Shown here in pieces: positions 1-11,311 of a stretch of 64,000 nt of DNA. The stretch lies in the NCBI GenBank assembly GCA_963556695.1, contig CAUWAG010000007.1:2356001-2420000 (forward strand), given 5' to 3'. Position 1 is the first letter of the stretch. Each line of letters opens with the position of its first letter. Origin of the DNA: Anthostomella pinea (lineage: Eukaryota > Ascomycota > Sordariomycetes > Xylariales > Xylariaceae). A program made the translations under genes and the position numbers. The notes below the pieces were generated by a model, which searched no databases, was not told the origin of the DNA, and saw only the letters and a program-made list of their open reading frames with translations.

Positions 1-269
1 TGTTTCAACTATGACCTCCGTCTAAACATGTGCTCACATGGTCTGTGCACATGGTTAAACTCCAACTAGGAACCCACCCACCGTCATTTGTTGGACTGCT
101 TGACCCCCAGGATTCAACAAAAACTTGCGATCATCACACATTCTACATCCCAACCTTGACCTGACGCATCCTTTTTCCTTCGTGGGCAGGTTCGCTGACT
201 TCCATAAAGAAGAAGTCTGCCCCTTTCGCGGCGGTTCGCTGGCTGCAAACAAACACCTGCGAAATCTCA

Positions 270-1598
270 GTGCCCACCCCACCGCCCTCGACCTCCATGT
301 CGCCAAGGTTAAGCGCAACCGTGGGCCGCAACCGCAGGTCCGGCTCATCTGCCACCCTTTCTTCGGCGACATCATCAGCAACAAACAGCTCGCTGCCATC
401 GACCCTCATTTATACACCCGGCACCTCACGCATATCTTCCAACACCAACCAGCTGGCGCCTGTGCCCGCCTCTCTCGGCCCACAGCCTGTCACCTCGCTG
501 AGTGTCACATCGTGGAGAACTCCATGCCCCGTGATTGGCCAGTTCGCAGCCGCAGACAAAGGCATTGTTGCAGCGAGCTCTGACGGTCTCATCTGCTTCA
601 AGCGGGTGCGAGATCATGCTTCCCAACCTTAGACCGAGCCCCAGTCATTTCCCAGTACGCCAGCCGCGATACTGGACAACTCCTCCGTATCTGGCCTAGC
701 GATCTTCTCTGACAGACAAGGCAAATTTGTGAACGTATACTGCGTGTCGCGCGGTATACTGCACTCCTTCTATCGCCCAGAGCAGGATGATACGTCTCAC
801 TCCTTTTCGGTTGATCCCGCCCCACCACTGCAAAATCACATGGTTAGCGGCACGCCGGCCGTTGCGAAGGCCTACACCTCTCATCGCGAGTCAGATCACT
901 GGTGTCTGATCGTTCCATGTCAATCTGGCGGTCTGCTATACACCTGGACAAAGAGCCGTTCATCGCAAGTTTCGTCATACGGTCATACTAATCGAGTACC
1001 ACATCAGGCCTGGGACCCCGTAGAGCATGTTGCAAACGATCTGGGCATTATCTCAGCAGTCTCTGTCATAGAGACATACACCGAGAGGGTCATCTACCGC
1101 GGGGGTAAGGACACAGCCTTCGTGGCAGTCTTGATTGCGAGCGGCCGTCTGCACACCATCGAGGGACCTTCCGTGGAGGAATCAACTGGAAATATCTACG
1201 GCCCCAGCCGAAAAACGAAATGGCAGGTCAAGACTTCCACCAGAATCCACCATCCAGGCGAGGTGACCGGCAACCCTAAACTCATCAGCAACGCAAAGCG
1301 GCAGCTGGATGTCCTTGTGCCTTCGGCAGAAGGGGGTATATTCTACTTCGTACGGACACCATCTAGCCTGAACGAGTGGCATATGATCGGCCGCATCCAA
1401 TTTCCCCGGAGCATGCCACTGGCGACATGTCTATCATTCGCCCGTGAGAGCGGCCGTCCTGACTACGACGTCGTCAAACTCCGTGCTTTCGTCCAGAGTG
1501 GAGGCCAACTCTTCCAAATCCTCACGAACGAAGGTGGAGCCCCTTGGTTGGGCTCCAGTCTCAAGCCAATTCTTGGCCCTGGTCCATTCCTCGATTGA
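270..1598 (+). CDS. Hypothetical protein, possible beta-propeller, with an in-frame stop
   Basis: One reading frame runs from an ATG at 270 to a stop at 1596-1598, interrupted only by TAG at 630-632. The first 120 codons are Ser/Thr/Pro-rich. The part after 632 is well structured and contains repeated motifs of the kind 'LIVPCQSGGLLYTW' and 'VLVPSAEGGIFYF' followed by tryptophan, which resemble blades of the PLL-like beta-propeller lectin family. That family assignment is inference. The TAG could be a nonsense change (CAG to TAG) or could sit in an unrecognised intron; no intron of normal length that keeps the frame was found. If the stop is real, only the C-terminal 289-residue frame starting at 729 could be made. 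No signal peptide is evident, and the true start is uncertain. Confidence 0.45.
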
Positions 1599-3505
1599 AC
1601 GAAGGGGGAATAGCAAATGATGATGATGATGACGGGCTGAACACGATGAGGTGGCGGCGAGGAGGAAAGAGGTGTTTTGCTAATGTCATACCGGGGCTAG
1701 GTACACTGGACTCGCGATTGTTGCCGTCCTCACCTCATTCGGGGTGCTGTGTAGTGCTTTGGCACTCTTGATGATGTATTTCATAAATGTTCTGAGACGA
1801 GCAACATTGGTATTTAATCAAAGAATTAGAAGATGACATCTTCAAAGAGCAGGCCGGAAGACTCCCTGTCCCGTGCGGCTCTGGTCGACATTCGGGACCG
1901 TTATCGGCCGCAACTCGTTGCCCAATGCCGTGAACTGTTATGGTCAGGCTGCTGATCATCATGACTCTGGCCAGTGTGCAGGGCGCTGGAAGTCCTGGAC
2001 CATCTTCTTGCGGGTGCTTGCTGTTGAAGGATGCCCTTCTCACCGAGACGCTGTAGACCAGGCCATCTCAAAAGTTCGGCAGCATCAGTGTCACGCGTGC
2101 ACCGCAGCGTCGACAGAATCGTACGACGTGTTACCACCATCTTCTGCGGCAGTGTCAGATGCCACCAGGCATACACCTTATTGTTTGCCAGGATGGTCTA
2201 CCTACGGATACACGAGAGAGCGCTCCAGGACTTCCTGCACCATCCCGCTAGACGCAGATGCAAGTCCACCGAACGAAACACGTCGAGATCCTTGCCAGGT
2301 AGGCTGCAATATATCGAATCCTTGGCCGTCGCCCGACGACTGTGATCCCGTACAGTGGTCTGCATCTTGTGGTTATTTCCAGCAGTGCCCATCCACTTGT
2401 GCCTTTGTGGTAGCGGAACCAGAACGGAGATCTATCACAAGTCTTGGTTGGGATGATCTGTATTCTGGTTGGTGCTTGGTTAAGTTCGGATGGGAAGGGA
2501 TCCCATCCGAGAAGTATCTAAATACCTAAATTACAGTGGGTTGGTACCTGTCACCTGGGGCAGCCATCCCAGGTAACCTTGTCGTAGGACGCCCTGGATG
2601 ACAGGAGATCCGATAAGGTACTGGTGGCTGGATCCAGTGGCTGGGATCCACACACTTATAACGTCCGAACTGATGAATTTGGAGGTGTGGAAGGCATACC
2701 TCTACAAGGACCAGGATCTCAGTTGTGGGGATGTCTGCAGGGCAAAACACACTTCTGACTTTGCCCCTGGTGCAACTGATCTCGGGCTCCGGTTGGATGA
2801 TCAACCAATCTTGCAGCACAACTTGCATATGCACCATGCATGCAAGAGCCTGTTGCATGCACGACAGGACGTGAGGCTGTCAGTTTGGGCGCTCTGCAGG
2901 CACATATCATCTTGAACTGAGCCGCTTCCCCCGACGAGCTTAGCCAATGAGATACGGTCATCGTGTCTGTGCCGCTGCGCGGAAGCAGGCTTGTATATTC
3001 CGGACGAACAGCTCAGCCCAGCCCGAGCATGGGCTTTCCTCACAACCCCTCGCCTTGCAGCATAATGTGTTGTGATCTGCCGAAGGTTGCCTTACCCATG
3101 CTTGGCTGTGAATCCAGCTACCTGGTCGGTGGCACTAGGAAGTGGTGTGGTACTCAATAGGAAATTTGGGCACTGTGAAAGTCGATATCTCTCTAGTACT
3201 TAAGCAGTCAACTTCCATCCCTCCCAGGGCACTTCTCTGTATCCATCACTCCCGATTTTCCCAAGCAGGTCTTGAGAGCTAAGGCCGTTGCTTTTTTCCA
3301 GCTTTATGCTCGAAGAGTCCGAGGAATCACATATATCTCATCTTAATTTGTTGAATATCTGTTCTCTCGTCAGTTCAACACACTGCCATCATCTTTGTAC
3401 CTGGTTCGCATCGGATTCCTTTCCTTCCTACCATCAAGTCAAGCGCGTCTTGATGTTCACTCGACCTATTAGGGTCAAATAGACATCAAGTCTCGCTATT
3501 TCCCA
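1599..3505. other. Gene-poor spacer
   Basis: No gene is supported here. The longest open frame (1873-2529, plus strand) has no recognisable domain and an unusual composition rich in Cys, Ser and Trp. Minus-strand frames between 1735 and 2400 read like fragments of an old coding sequence but are broken by stops. A trinucleotide run (TGA/ATG) lies near 1617-1632, and a 7-bp hairpin (ACCTGGG/CCCAGGT) lies near 2554-2575. Confidence 0.5.
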
Positions 3506-4066
3506 ATGGCATCTCAGAGAGACACCGAAGTCTCCCGGGAAAGAAGACAAAGTCCTTCTTCGTCACTACCACAGTCTGGCGATATCGTCCAGCAGTCTTA
3601 CATTCATCTTGCGGCGGTGACTCTCGATGAGGATTATGATCTCCCGTCGACTCCTCCCAACTCACCATCCTCAGCATATGGGTGGGAAACATCTTCACAA
3701 GACTACCACTGCCCAATGCCCAACAATGACATCACACTGCCGATTTTCGGCTTGACTCCTATGGAGTCCTTCCTCTACAGCGATGAGGACCGAGTCTTCG
3801 GCTGTGTTCCAAACGGACCATTCGACTCCGGGTACGTGAGGGATCAGAATCACGACGATGAAGGGTCCATCTCGCTATATTCTCGCGCCCCTACACCTGT
3901 AGCAGAATCCATCGAGCTCGAACCTTCCACCCAGGAAGCAGGTCTGACCATTAGCCCAAGGTCTGAGCCTTTGGCAACCGAAGATACAGCATTCTATGGT
4001 ATTGGATCTCAATTCGGCATGGGGGTTCGGGTGACAAGTGGCATGATGTCAACCGGCACGGTGTAG
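3506..4066 (+). CDS. Hypothetical acidic Ser/Pro-rich protein, 186 aa
   Basis: This is an intron-less frame of 186 codons starting in good context (CCCAATGGC). The product is acidic and rich in Ser, Pro, Asp and Glu, with proline-directed SP/TP sites such as 'LPSTPPNSPSS' near residues 46-58 and 'SRAPTPVAES' near 130-140. It has no signal peptide, no membrane segment and no domain I recognise. The composition suggests a disordered, possibly phosphorylated protein. About 500 bp upstream carries pyrimidine-rich stretches typical of fungal promoters. Function is unknown; it could be lineage-specific or spurious. Confidence 0.5.
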   Translation: MASQRDTEVSRERRQSPSSSLPQSGDIVQQSYIHLAAVTLDEDYDLPSTPPNSPSSAYGWETSSQDYHCPMPNNDITLPIFGLTPMESFLYSDEDRVFGCVPNGPFDSGYVRDQNHDDEGSISLYSRAPTPVAESIELEPSTQEAGLTISPRSEPLATEDTAFYGIGSQFGMGVRVTSGMMSTGTV

Positions 4067-4307
4067 GAAGGGGTGGGGGATGTTGTCAAAAGGCTAACCA
4101 TATGGGGAGAATGATGATTTGTTGATCTGCAGCGGGCTACAGTATTAATCAGGCGTAGGAGAAATGTATATGTATATGAATGTATTCTTTTCTTCCTTTG
4201 CATACTTCCTGACAGATATCACGGCGAATGTGCATTTAAAGAGCTACCGTGACGTTTTCGTAAAAGAGCAACTTTGGACCATCAATGTAAACATGATACC
4301 ATCCAGC

Positions 4308-4541
4308 TCATGTGCGCACTTCCGTGGTCCATACAACGTTCCCCGCCCCCAAGTAGAAAGGTCGATTACACCACGCCCAAATACAAGTAAGAACAAGTGA
4401 AAACCCGACCATGGCGCCTATCATCGCCCCGGCGAGGCATCCACCGGTGCAACCCCCGCCGTCATCTCGAACGAGCAGGCCGGCCGAGCTGGCCTGCACC
4501 GCGATTGAGAGATTCAAGCAAATGGAAATCAAACTCGCCAT
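4308..4541 (-). CDS. Small membrane protein, 77 aa, hypothetical
   Basis: This short minus-strand frame starts in strong context (AAAAAGATGGCG). The N-terminus (MASLISICLNLSIAVQASSA) resembles a signal peptide. It is followed by RDDGGG, a paired-cysteine motif CTGGC near residues 31-35, and one strongly hydrophobic glycine-rich helix (residues about 36-57) ending in Trp and Cys. The layout (short luminal part, Gly-rich transmembrane helix, short tail) is typical of small fungal membrane or secreted proteins of unknown role. No homology is claimed. It stands alone between unrelated spacers and could be a chance frame. Confidence 0.35.
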   Translation of the reverse strand: MASLISICLNLSIAVQASSAGLLVRDDGGGCTGGCLAGAMIGAMVGFSLVLTCIWAWCNRPFYLGAGNVVWTTEVRT

Positions 4542-4894
4542 CTTTTTGCGTTGTTGAGGGAGGATTATTGTCCGCCGTGTGTTTCGTCGGTGCTGCTGTG
4601 GGAGGGATGATGGAGAGCGTGCAGGTTAAATAAGGGGTGAGTTGTTTTTGGCAGTTTTATAGAAAACCACACGGGCAATACGATGGGAGAAGCATTAAAG
4701 GGGTACTCAGAGCTCGGAAATGTTACTTTACAACCATTCTGGACTTTTCACTGGATGCATGACTACTCGTCCTAGTCAGAGACCTTCATTTTCCCCATGT
4801 GGTGACTCGTGTTTTGTATTACGGATTTCATAGAGACGAATACTGGTCTTGGGTATTAGTTGCTGGATAAAGCATGGAGTATCAATCGCGTAAC
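4542..4894. other. Spacer without a recognised gene
   Basis: This 353-bp spacer separates two minus-strand units. I see no open frame of interest, no repeat and no recognisable site. Confidence 0.5.
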
Positions 4895-5419
4895 TCATTG
4901 CGTTGGAAAGAGACTTGCTTCACCCCATTCATCCCGTTCACTCCGAATTGCTAAAGTATGGTTCTCTTTCTGCAAGAGATCACCATAGTCCTTCTTCGAT
5001 GAAGGGTCGAAGAGCATGAGAGATCCCGGAGCGTCTTTGAGACATATAGCGCTGGCTGCTATACCTAATCTGCTCATATTGAAATCGACATGGCAGAATT
5101 CTCCAGGAAGACCGCGGGCTCTCGGGCTGATCATCGCGAGAAGTGCCTCTTTTGTTTGTAGATCCTCGAGATTGATCATAGGTACAAGGTAGGCTTCTTT
5201 GTATGCGGCAGACTTTTCGCCTCCTTGGAACGCCGTCAAGTCCGGTCCGTGATGCTTCGGCATGGACGGCTGAGCCTCCAGCAGAGCGCCGCGGCGTTTG
5301 TTCTTCGACTTCTTAATCCATCGCTTTTAGATGGTATTTTCGTGCTCGCCAACAATACTTCGAAGCAACTCGTACTTCTGCACCACGGCTCGTGCGCGTA
5401 TGGCACGGGGGTCTGCCAT
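4895..5419 (-). pseudogene. Broken copy of a common fungal unknown protein
   Basis: The minus-strand frame from ATG 5419-5417 begins MADPRAIRARAVVQKYELL and continues in frame to 4895, apart from a TAA at 5329-5327 after 30 codons. The sequence after the stop (KRWIKKSKNKRRG..., then ...ARGLPGEFCHVDFNMSRLG...) continues the same family. I recognise it as a widespread, functionally unassigned Pezizomycotina protein in which a glutamine usually precedes KRW. The TAA is therefore most simply a CAA-to-TAA change at a CpA site, as expected from RIP. The 3' end at 4895 is also shorter than usual for the family, so the copy is probably truncated as well. An internal ATG at 5263 could give 122 residues, but this is unlikely to be functional. 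Confidence 0.7.
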
Positions 5420-6307
5420 CTGATGATGCCCAAATCAGCTCAGTGAACCCCGTGTAGAGGAAATATGGCTTACCTTAATACTGGGCGGAAGTTGAGACGG
5501 TTGGAGGTGCGGTTATAAAGCAAGAAAGAAACCCGAGGAAAAGTAAGCAAGCAAAATCGAATCAGTTGCCGCATAGTTACGTCCTGGACTAGCCGGGAAT
5601 ATGATGGTATGAGAACGGAATCGGAGATGCAGTGGCTGTAGTAAGCTCGGTATGAGCTGGGTGATACGAAACCGCAAGCACCAATATAGTGGGTGAGGAT
5701 GTTGTGCGGAATACTGAAACTGAGGAAGAACTTTCTTTTGGCTGCTGTTTTGTGCACCTGTGCGTCCCGTTAATGCCTGGGAATGGAGGGAAGTCCGCCA
5801 AGGCATCAAGTCGGCAGATAGTGTTACCCAGCAACGAAAGATCGGAACCGGCTAATGGGGACATCCACACACCTCTCCCTATTTAGACAAGACAGTCAAT
5901 TACTTGTCAAAATCGACGTGTTGTGTGTGGTCCGTGGCGACCATGATGTAAGATATACTCTTCATATATGAAGTATTCCAACAGTAGCCTCACCTCGGCG
6001 CATCTCACCAATACAGATTTGTGTAGATAGCTATCACGCCAAGCAGTTAATATAACGTATAGCGACCTGCATAGGACTTTCATAGCGACCAACCTTTAGG
6101 CTATATATTTGAACAAGCTGTTCAGTGTCTAACTCCCAGTTGGATACCAATGAACATTTCTATTTGCATTCTTTATGTGACATGTAGCAGATAAATTGGT
6201 GGGTTTCTAACACAAACATCATATTAACTGCATGAAAGCAAACAGTCTTCCGGCAACTCAGATCAACGACAGCGGTAACCAGACACGCCAGAAAAGTACA
6301 AGTACGC
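5420..6307. other. Spacer without a recognised gene
   Basis: This stretch of about 890 bp is moderately AT-rich. Several overlapping minus-strand frames at 5470-5870 lack domains and have non-coding-like composition, so none is called. Confidence 0.5.
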
Positions 6308-7336
6308 TCAAAGGTCTTTCAACATATGAGAACCTTTCCACCCTACGAACGAAACTCCACCAAGCTTCGTATCAAGTAGATCGGTGGTCAGAATTTCCTC
6401 CTTTCTGGCCTTCAATTCATCAACGTCCCAATTCACCCACACGTACTTGCTCTTGAGGAATTTGGCTTCGGGACTGACCAGCCATACGCAGAAATGGCCC
6501 GGGAGATCAACTGCTGCTTGTCAGTTTCGCCTTCTAGATCAGCCCAAAGGACTTGAATAGTTGTATGTAGTGGTAGGGAAAGAGGAGACGGGGAGAAAAG
6601 ATGGAGTGGCAAACAGTAAGAAACAAGGCGACTGACTGTGATCCATGCCGCCGTGGTTGTTCTTGCGGCTCATGTCGGTCTCGTGGAGGCCGGGCTGAAT
6701 GTTGACTACGTGTAGGCCAGGATTTTCGTAGGCGACGTAATCGAACATCTTTGTCGCGGCGGCCTTGGTTGCGGCATAGGCAGCCGAGCCAACTTCAATT
6801 GGTGGGATATGGCCGATGCAGGTCGAGATGTGAAGGACGTGCGCTCCCTTGGCTGCATGTGGGACGAACCCTCTGACCGAGTTCATCGCGCCTAGCACGT
6901 TGGTGTTGATAGCGGTCGACCACTCCTGCATGTCGAGATCTGGGTCGAGAACGGCCTGGGGCTTTGGCATGAATGCGGCGTTGCAGATGAACACATGGAT
7001 CTCGCCGAAGGCCTGGCTGATCTTGGCGAAGGCGTCATTGATCTGGCTCGCGTTGGTGATATCGGCAGTCACGGCAAGAACTTCGGTGCCCGGGAATTCC
7101 CCTTCGATGGCATGTTTGGTCGCAAGGAGTTTCTTCTGGGTCCGGCTCATGATTGCAATGTTGGTGCTTCCGCCGGCTGCAAAGGCTCTTGCGATGCTGG
7201 CGCCGATGCCAGTGCCACCGCCGGAGACGGCAACAGTCTTGCCTTTCACTGAGAGCTCAGGACGCAGTGGTGATATGGCTTCGTACGATTCGCTGTGCCA
7301 TCGCTTGGTCAAAGATGGGAAGAATGGGGAGGCCAT
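6308..7336 (-). CDS. Short-chain dehydrogenase/reductase (SDR), about 300 aa
   Basis: This is a classical NAD(P)-dependent SDR. The Rossmann motif GGGTGIGASIARAF is near residues 39-52, the structural NAA motif is in CNAAFM, the catalytic Ser is in HISTCIG, and YAATK supplies the YxxxK pair. A later PG motif (NIQPGLHETDM) is typical of the family. One intron is inferred at 6511-6636 (126 nt, GTCAGT...CAG). It joins GGMDH to a second exon reading DLPGHFCVWLVSPEAKFLKS and ending at 6308, which gives 300 residues. The acceptor could lie 6 nt earlier without changing the frame. The unspliced frame ends in low-quality sequence, which supports the intron. Substrate unknown; cytosolic, since there is no targeting signal. 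Related fungal SDRs act in xenobiotic or secondary metabolism. Confidence 0.85.
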
Positions 7337-7960
7337 ATTTGCGGGCGTGGTAGAAAGGGGTTGGCATAGAACGAATGTTGCTGAGTGGTAAGATCTGACA
7401 GGTCTTTTACTGACCGCTGCTGTCTTTTAAATACTTTCCTCCCTTAGTCTTTTCCGGAAGCCACATTCGTCAAGATGCTCCGTGAGACATCTCCGGAGAG
7501 AATCGCTGCAAAGCCCAAAGGCATGATGCACATTCCTCACAGTAGTCCCGTCGTCATTCCGACTCTTCGAAGTTCCTAAGTGGTTCCTTTTTTCCCTTCG
7601 AGCTATTGTTAAATTCGCCGGCGGACGATCAGAATGAACTTTACACCCGCTCGGTGTGGAAACCTGGCCCCTGGGTCTCGAAAATCTCACGACCTAGGAT
7701 TACTTCTTGCTACTCACCTGATGGCCTGACGAGCTGGAAGACCAACTACCAAAAGATTGTGACGATGATTAATAATCCCTCATTATTAATCAGGGTGGCA
7801 CGTGCTTACAGTGTCCATCGGAATTCCGTAGTTAGCCGGGACCAATTGCCTCGCTTCTCAGACCCATATTGAGTCCGGGAGATTGGGTATACGACATTCC
7901 GACATCTGAGTCCATCTCCGACACTGGACTGAAATAGACGGAAGTCCCTATACCGTCCAG
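7337..7960. promoter_or_regulatory. Divergent intergenic region between SDR and transcription factor
   Basis: This 624-bp region separates the minus-strand SDR from the plus-strand transcription factor and should hold both promoters. A perfect inverted repeat with 11-bp arms (TGATTAATAAT at 7766-7776, its complement at 7782-7792, 5-nt spacer) lies 170 bp upstream of the transcription-factor ATG. No supported coding sequence is present. Confidence 0.5.
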
Positions 7961-9721
7961 ATGGAGCGGCCCGCAAGCCGCCGGAGCACATTGCACTGTC
8001 CTGTCTGCCACAAGCTATACACCGACGATACCAACTGTGAGACTACCGACGAAGGCTGAGCCTCTGGACTACCACTGTCAACTGACACCTTGTAACTTAG
8101 CACGAGCCAAGAGCAGGCATGTCTGGTATTGCCGCAAGAAACACCAATCAGGGCTTCTTCCCCGGAGGAAGGCCTGTGATGAATGTGTGCGGTCCAAGGC
8201 ACGCTGCTCCAGCTTAGGCATCGGAGGCTGCTCTCGATGCGCTTCAAAAGGCGTCTCATGTACTTACCAAGGCACCCCAAACACCCATGTCACAGTCGAA
8301 CCGGGATTTGGGGCGGGGCTGGGCAGCCCTATGCGAGCATCTTCCGTGCAGCACACCGGTGAGACCGCTTTGAACACTCCGTCCGAGTCCGCGGAAGACT
8401 TCAGAGCCGGCCCCGACAATCCGCCTGTCGAGACCGAAGAGACAACCACAAGCAGCAACCTTCCTCTAACAGCCTTTACATGGGGAGATGACGCATTCAC
8501 ACCTGACTGGTCATATATGTCAGACCTAGCACTTGACTTAGGCGGAGGCGATCCACTCGATTCTCAAGTTCACGCCTCCAGCACCGGCAGCGAGCCGCAG
8601 TCTGCGCTGGATAACACGACTTTCTCGGAGCAGCCGTTCCAACTACCATTTGGGGTGCCGGTATCTCTGGGTTATCGAGACCCGTCCTCGTTGTTTGAGC
8701 GCCGCAGGTTTTCGGAGCCCGAGCTCGAGCTTACTGGCGAACTCGCTCTGCACATCTTGCGCTCCTACCCATACATGATGGCCAGCCCAGGCTCAGTGCC
8801 TCCTTTCATCCACTCACACTATCAGTGCTTATCGGAAGGTGATACCGGGCGTCCGAGTCCTCTCAATGCTGCCTTGACACTGGCGAAGACGCTGCTGCAG
8901 GGCCGACGCATGAACAAGAGCCTGATCTGGGGACTGATCCGGATCGAACAGGAGCGACTGCTCAACGAGGTACTTCTGGAAATCTTCCATCCCCCGGGAA
9001 TAATCAGTGAACGACCCAATTGCTGACTGAAGCCGTTAAAAACAGCACTCCAGCTTTGGCAAGTGGGAAGTCCTGGAAGCTCTGCAATCGCTCGTCGTGT
9101 ATATTCTCCTGAGGATCATCGAGGGACGCCACGACCATACCAACTTTGATACCCAGCTTCTGGCTTCACTCAATGTGAGCAGGCTTGGTCCACATCCCCT
9201 TGAAAGGCCAGCTACTCACCAATAGAGACATGAAGGCAGTATGTGGGCACATCACCACGACGTTCGGCAAGCTCATCAGCTTTGACGAAATGGCCGGTCG
9301 AATGATGACGTGGAAGGACTGGGTGTTTTCCGAATCGCGGCGTCGGTAAGTAATTCAACTGTGCAAGACGAGTAATCCGAGATCAGGCGAAGTCAATCTG
9401 ACATGTTCCAAAAGAACCGCAACTGCATTTATCATAATAGACGGCATTCTACATACACAAATCACGAATCCGCCTCCGACCATGCCCGAGTATTCCTCCT
9501 CGCCTGCACCTTCCCCCACGCAGCTGTGGCAGGCAGAGAACGAGATGGACTGGGCAGCCGGCTATGCCGAATACCTGCATGCGAATGCCGTCCACGGAAT
9601 GCTCAAGAACGGAGATCTGGTCAAGTTGAAGGAAGAGGCGGGAGGTCAACACGACAGGTGGTACGCTTATGCCGACTCGTTTGGGCTTCTCGTAACATTG
9701 GCGGCAAACATGATCAGTTAG
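7961..9721 (+). CDS. Zinc-finger transcription factor, C2H2-like plus Zn2Cys6
   Basis: This nuclear regulator of secondary or carbon metabolism genes is rebuilt from five exons. Exon 1 (7961-8036) encodes CPVCHKLY. After an intron at 8037-8100 the frame continues SRHVWYCRKKH, giving a degenerate C2H2 finger directly before a Zn2Cys6 cluster (CDECVRSKARC...CSRCASKGVSC, about residues 55-85). Further introns are 8970-9045 and 9346-9414. A break between 9174 and about 9226 is unresolved: the only frame-keeping intron (9175-9211) is just 37 nt, so a small indel is also possible. The last exon starts RTATAFIIIDG, ends at 9721 and belongs to the same family. Total about 504 residues. It faces the hydrolase at 9883-10678 tail to tail. 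The target pathway is unknown. Confidence 0.75.
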
Positions 9722-9882
9722 AGAACATGAAGTAAGTTTGCTATTCAAATGCGAAACCAAAGTTGCAACGATGATCAAGACTTGAGGACTATTTACGTTG
9801 CTGCCACCTTGTTGCGCGCCTCAACTATTCCCGCCCGTGTCTGAGAGCGTCCGTATGTCTGTGGTACCGGTAGCAGCCATCG

Positions 9883-10678
9883 TCACTCCGATGAAGTGAA
9901 CTTGACCACTGCCTCGACCACCTCCTTCGTCGCAGTCAGGTTAGGACAGTGGCCGGAATCCAACTCGACAGTCTGGACCGTCTTTCCTTCCTTGTCCATG
10001 GTAGCGTACCATGTTCTTCTGGTAGTCAACAGGTATTGTGAGATCCGCGGTGGTATACAAGTAGCTGACCTTGACCTCGTCGCGCCAAACAGGGGTGTTC
10101 TGGAGGGGCAAGTACATGCACTTCCCATTCCAGCGGCCGAGAGTGGCGATAAACCCTTTGAGCTCCTCTGCATCAAGCTGGTCCGCATAGGCCTCCCCAA
10201 CGAGCCCCTCCTTGGGATAGTTCGGCACGCAGCTTTGGTCGTCATCGAAGCCGAACGCGACGGGCATTTTACGCATATGGCCGAACTCCTCCACTAAGTC
10301 TCCCATGCTCTTCCCCTTCGGTAGCGCGGACGCCGCCATGTATATCAAGTGCGAAACGCCGCCAGCCAGCCCTTTGGCATAGCGTGCGGTCTTGCTGAGA
10401 CCGTACAGGGCATCGGTGCCGACCATGCCACCGTAGCTGTGCATGAGCACGGCGACGGTACAGCCGGCTTCGACCAGACTCGTCGCGTACGAACGAATGA
10501 GGTCCGCGTCCGTCGCCAGATCGGCGTTTGGGGGCCGGCTCTGGTTCATGGACGGGTGGCGAGGGATGTGCACTTCGAACCCAACAGCGCGGAGGGCATT
10601 TGTCAGCTTGCTATAGCTTTCCGGAACAAGCCAGCCGCCACAGACGAAGAGAAGCGTGAGCTTGGTTGATGTGGCCAT
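9883..10678 (-). pseudogene. Alpha/beta hydrolase with a probable 1-nt frameshift
   Basis: This AB_hydrolase-6-like serine hydrolase begins MATSTKLTLLFVCGGW at 10678; an in-frame ATG 24 nt upstream is less likely. The nucleophile elbow is MHSYGG near residue 78. The late part YTTADLTIPVDYQKNMV switches frame at about 10005-10008. The other frame carries ATMDKEGKTVQTVELDSGHCPNLT, which holds the catalytic-His motif, and ends at 9883. One extra base explains the switch. A 37-nt intron would also restore the frame but is shorter than normal. Without correction the product lacks the catalytic His. A sequencing or assembly error is equally possible. Related fungal proteins are small esterase-like hydrolases of unknown substrate. 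Confidence 0.7.
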
Positions 10679-11311
10679 GGCTAGACAAGGTTGGAATATC
10701 AAAAAGATTGGTTGAGTGCAGACAAGTACTGGGAATTGTGAGTGGTGAATGAGAGCGATGCGATCGATGAAAAGGGTTCCTTGCCAATTATGAGGGATAG
10801 GAGGGGAGAAGCAAAAGCATGCTTGAAGTGAAAGGACAATACGTTCTGATCCAACACGGTCTGCCTACCTAGGCACTTGACGCCTAAACCCAAGAAATTC
10901 CCACATTGCGTTACCCCTTACATGAGTCCCTTGGAACACCAATCGGAGCATCTGGGGCGCAGCACAGGGCGACCAACAGCATATGCACTCGACGCACATC
11001 CCTGTTGGTGACAACCAGGTCAACACCCATGTAGTACGCCATGTATACAGCTCATCAAGAAGTAGCTATGACAAGAAAGTCCCCGTGGTTTCCCCAGACA
11101 TTGGTTTATCCTCACTACAGTCTAGCCGGTTGACACGAAGATATAGCTACGGACTCAGTCGTGCTACTAAAGAGACATCAGATGAGAAGATGGTAACCAA
11201 CTCCATTGAACCCTACATATCTTCTTCATCCAGCCCAATAACAAGACCAAATATCTATATCAGCATAGAAGAAGTCTAGATATGTCGTCTAAGTGAAACT
11301 CATCCTGCATA
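10679..11311. other. Spacer between two minus-strand genes
   Basis: This spacer of about 630 bp contains the promoter of the hydrolase and the 3' side of the MDR gene. No gene, repeat or recognisable site was seen. Confidence 0.5.

Noticed and set aside
1873..2529. A 218-codon plus-strand frame rich in Cys and Trp
   Set aside because: No signal peptide, no domain, start in poor context, and overlapping minus-strand remnants look equally coding; kept as spacer.
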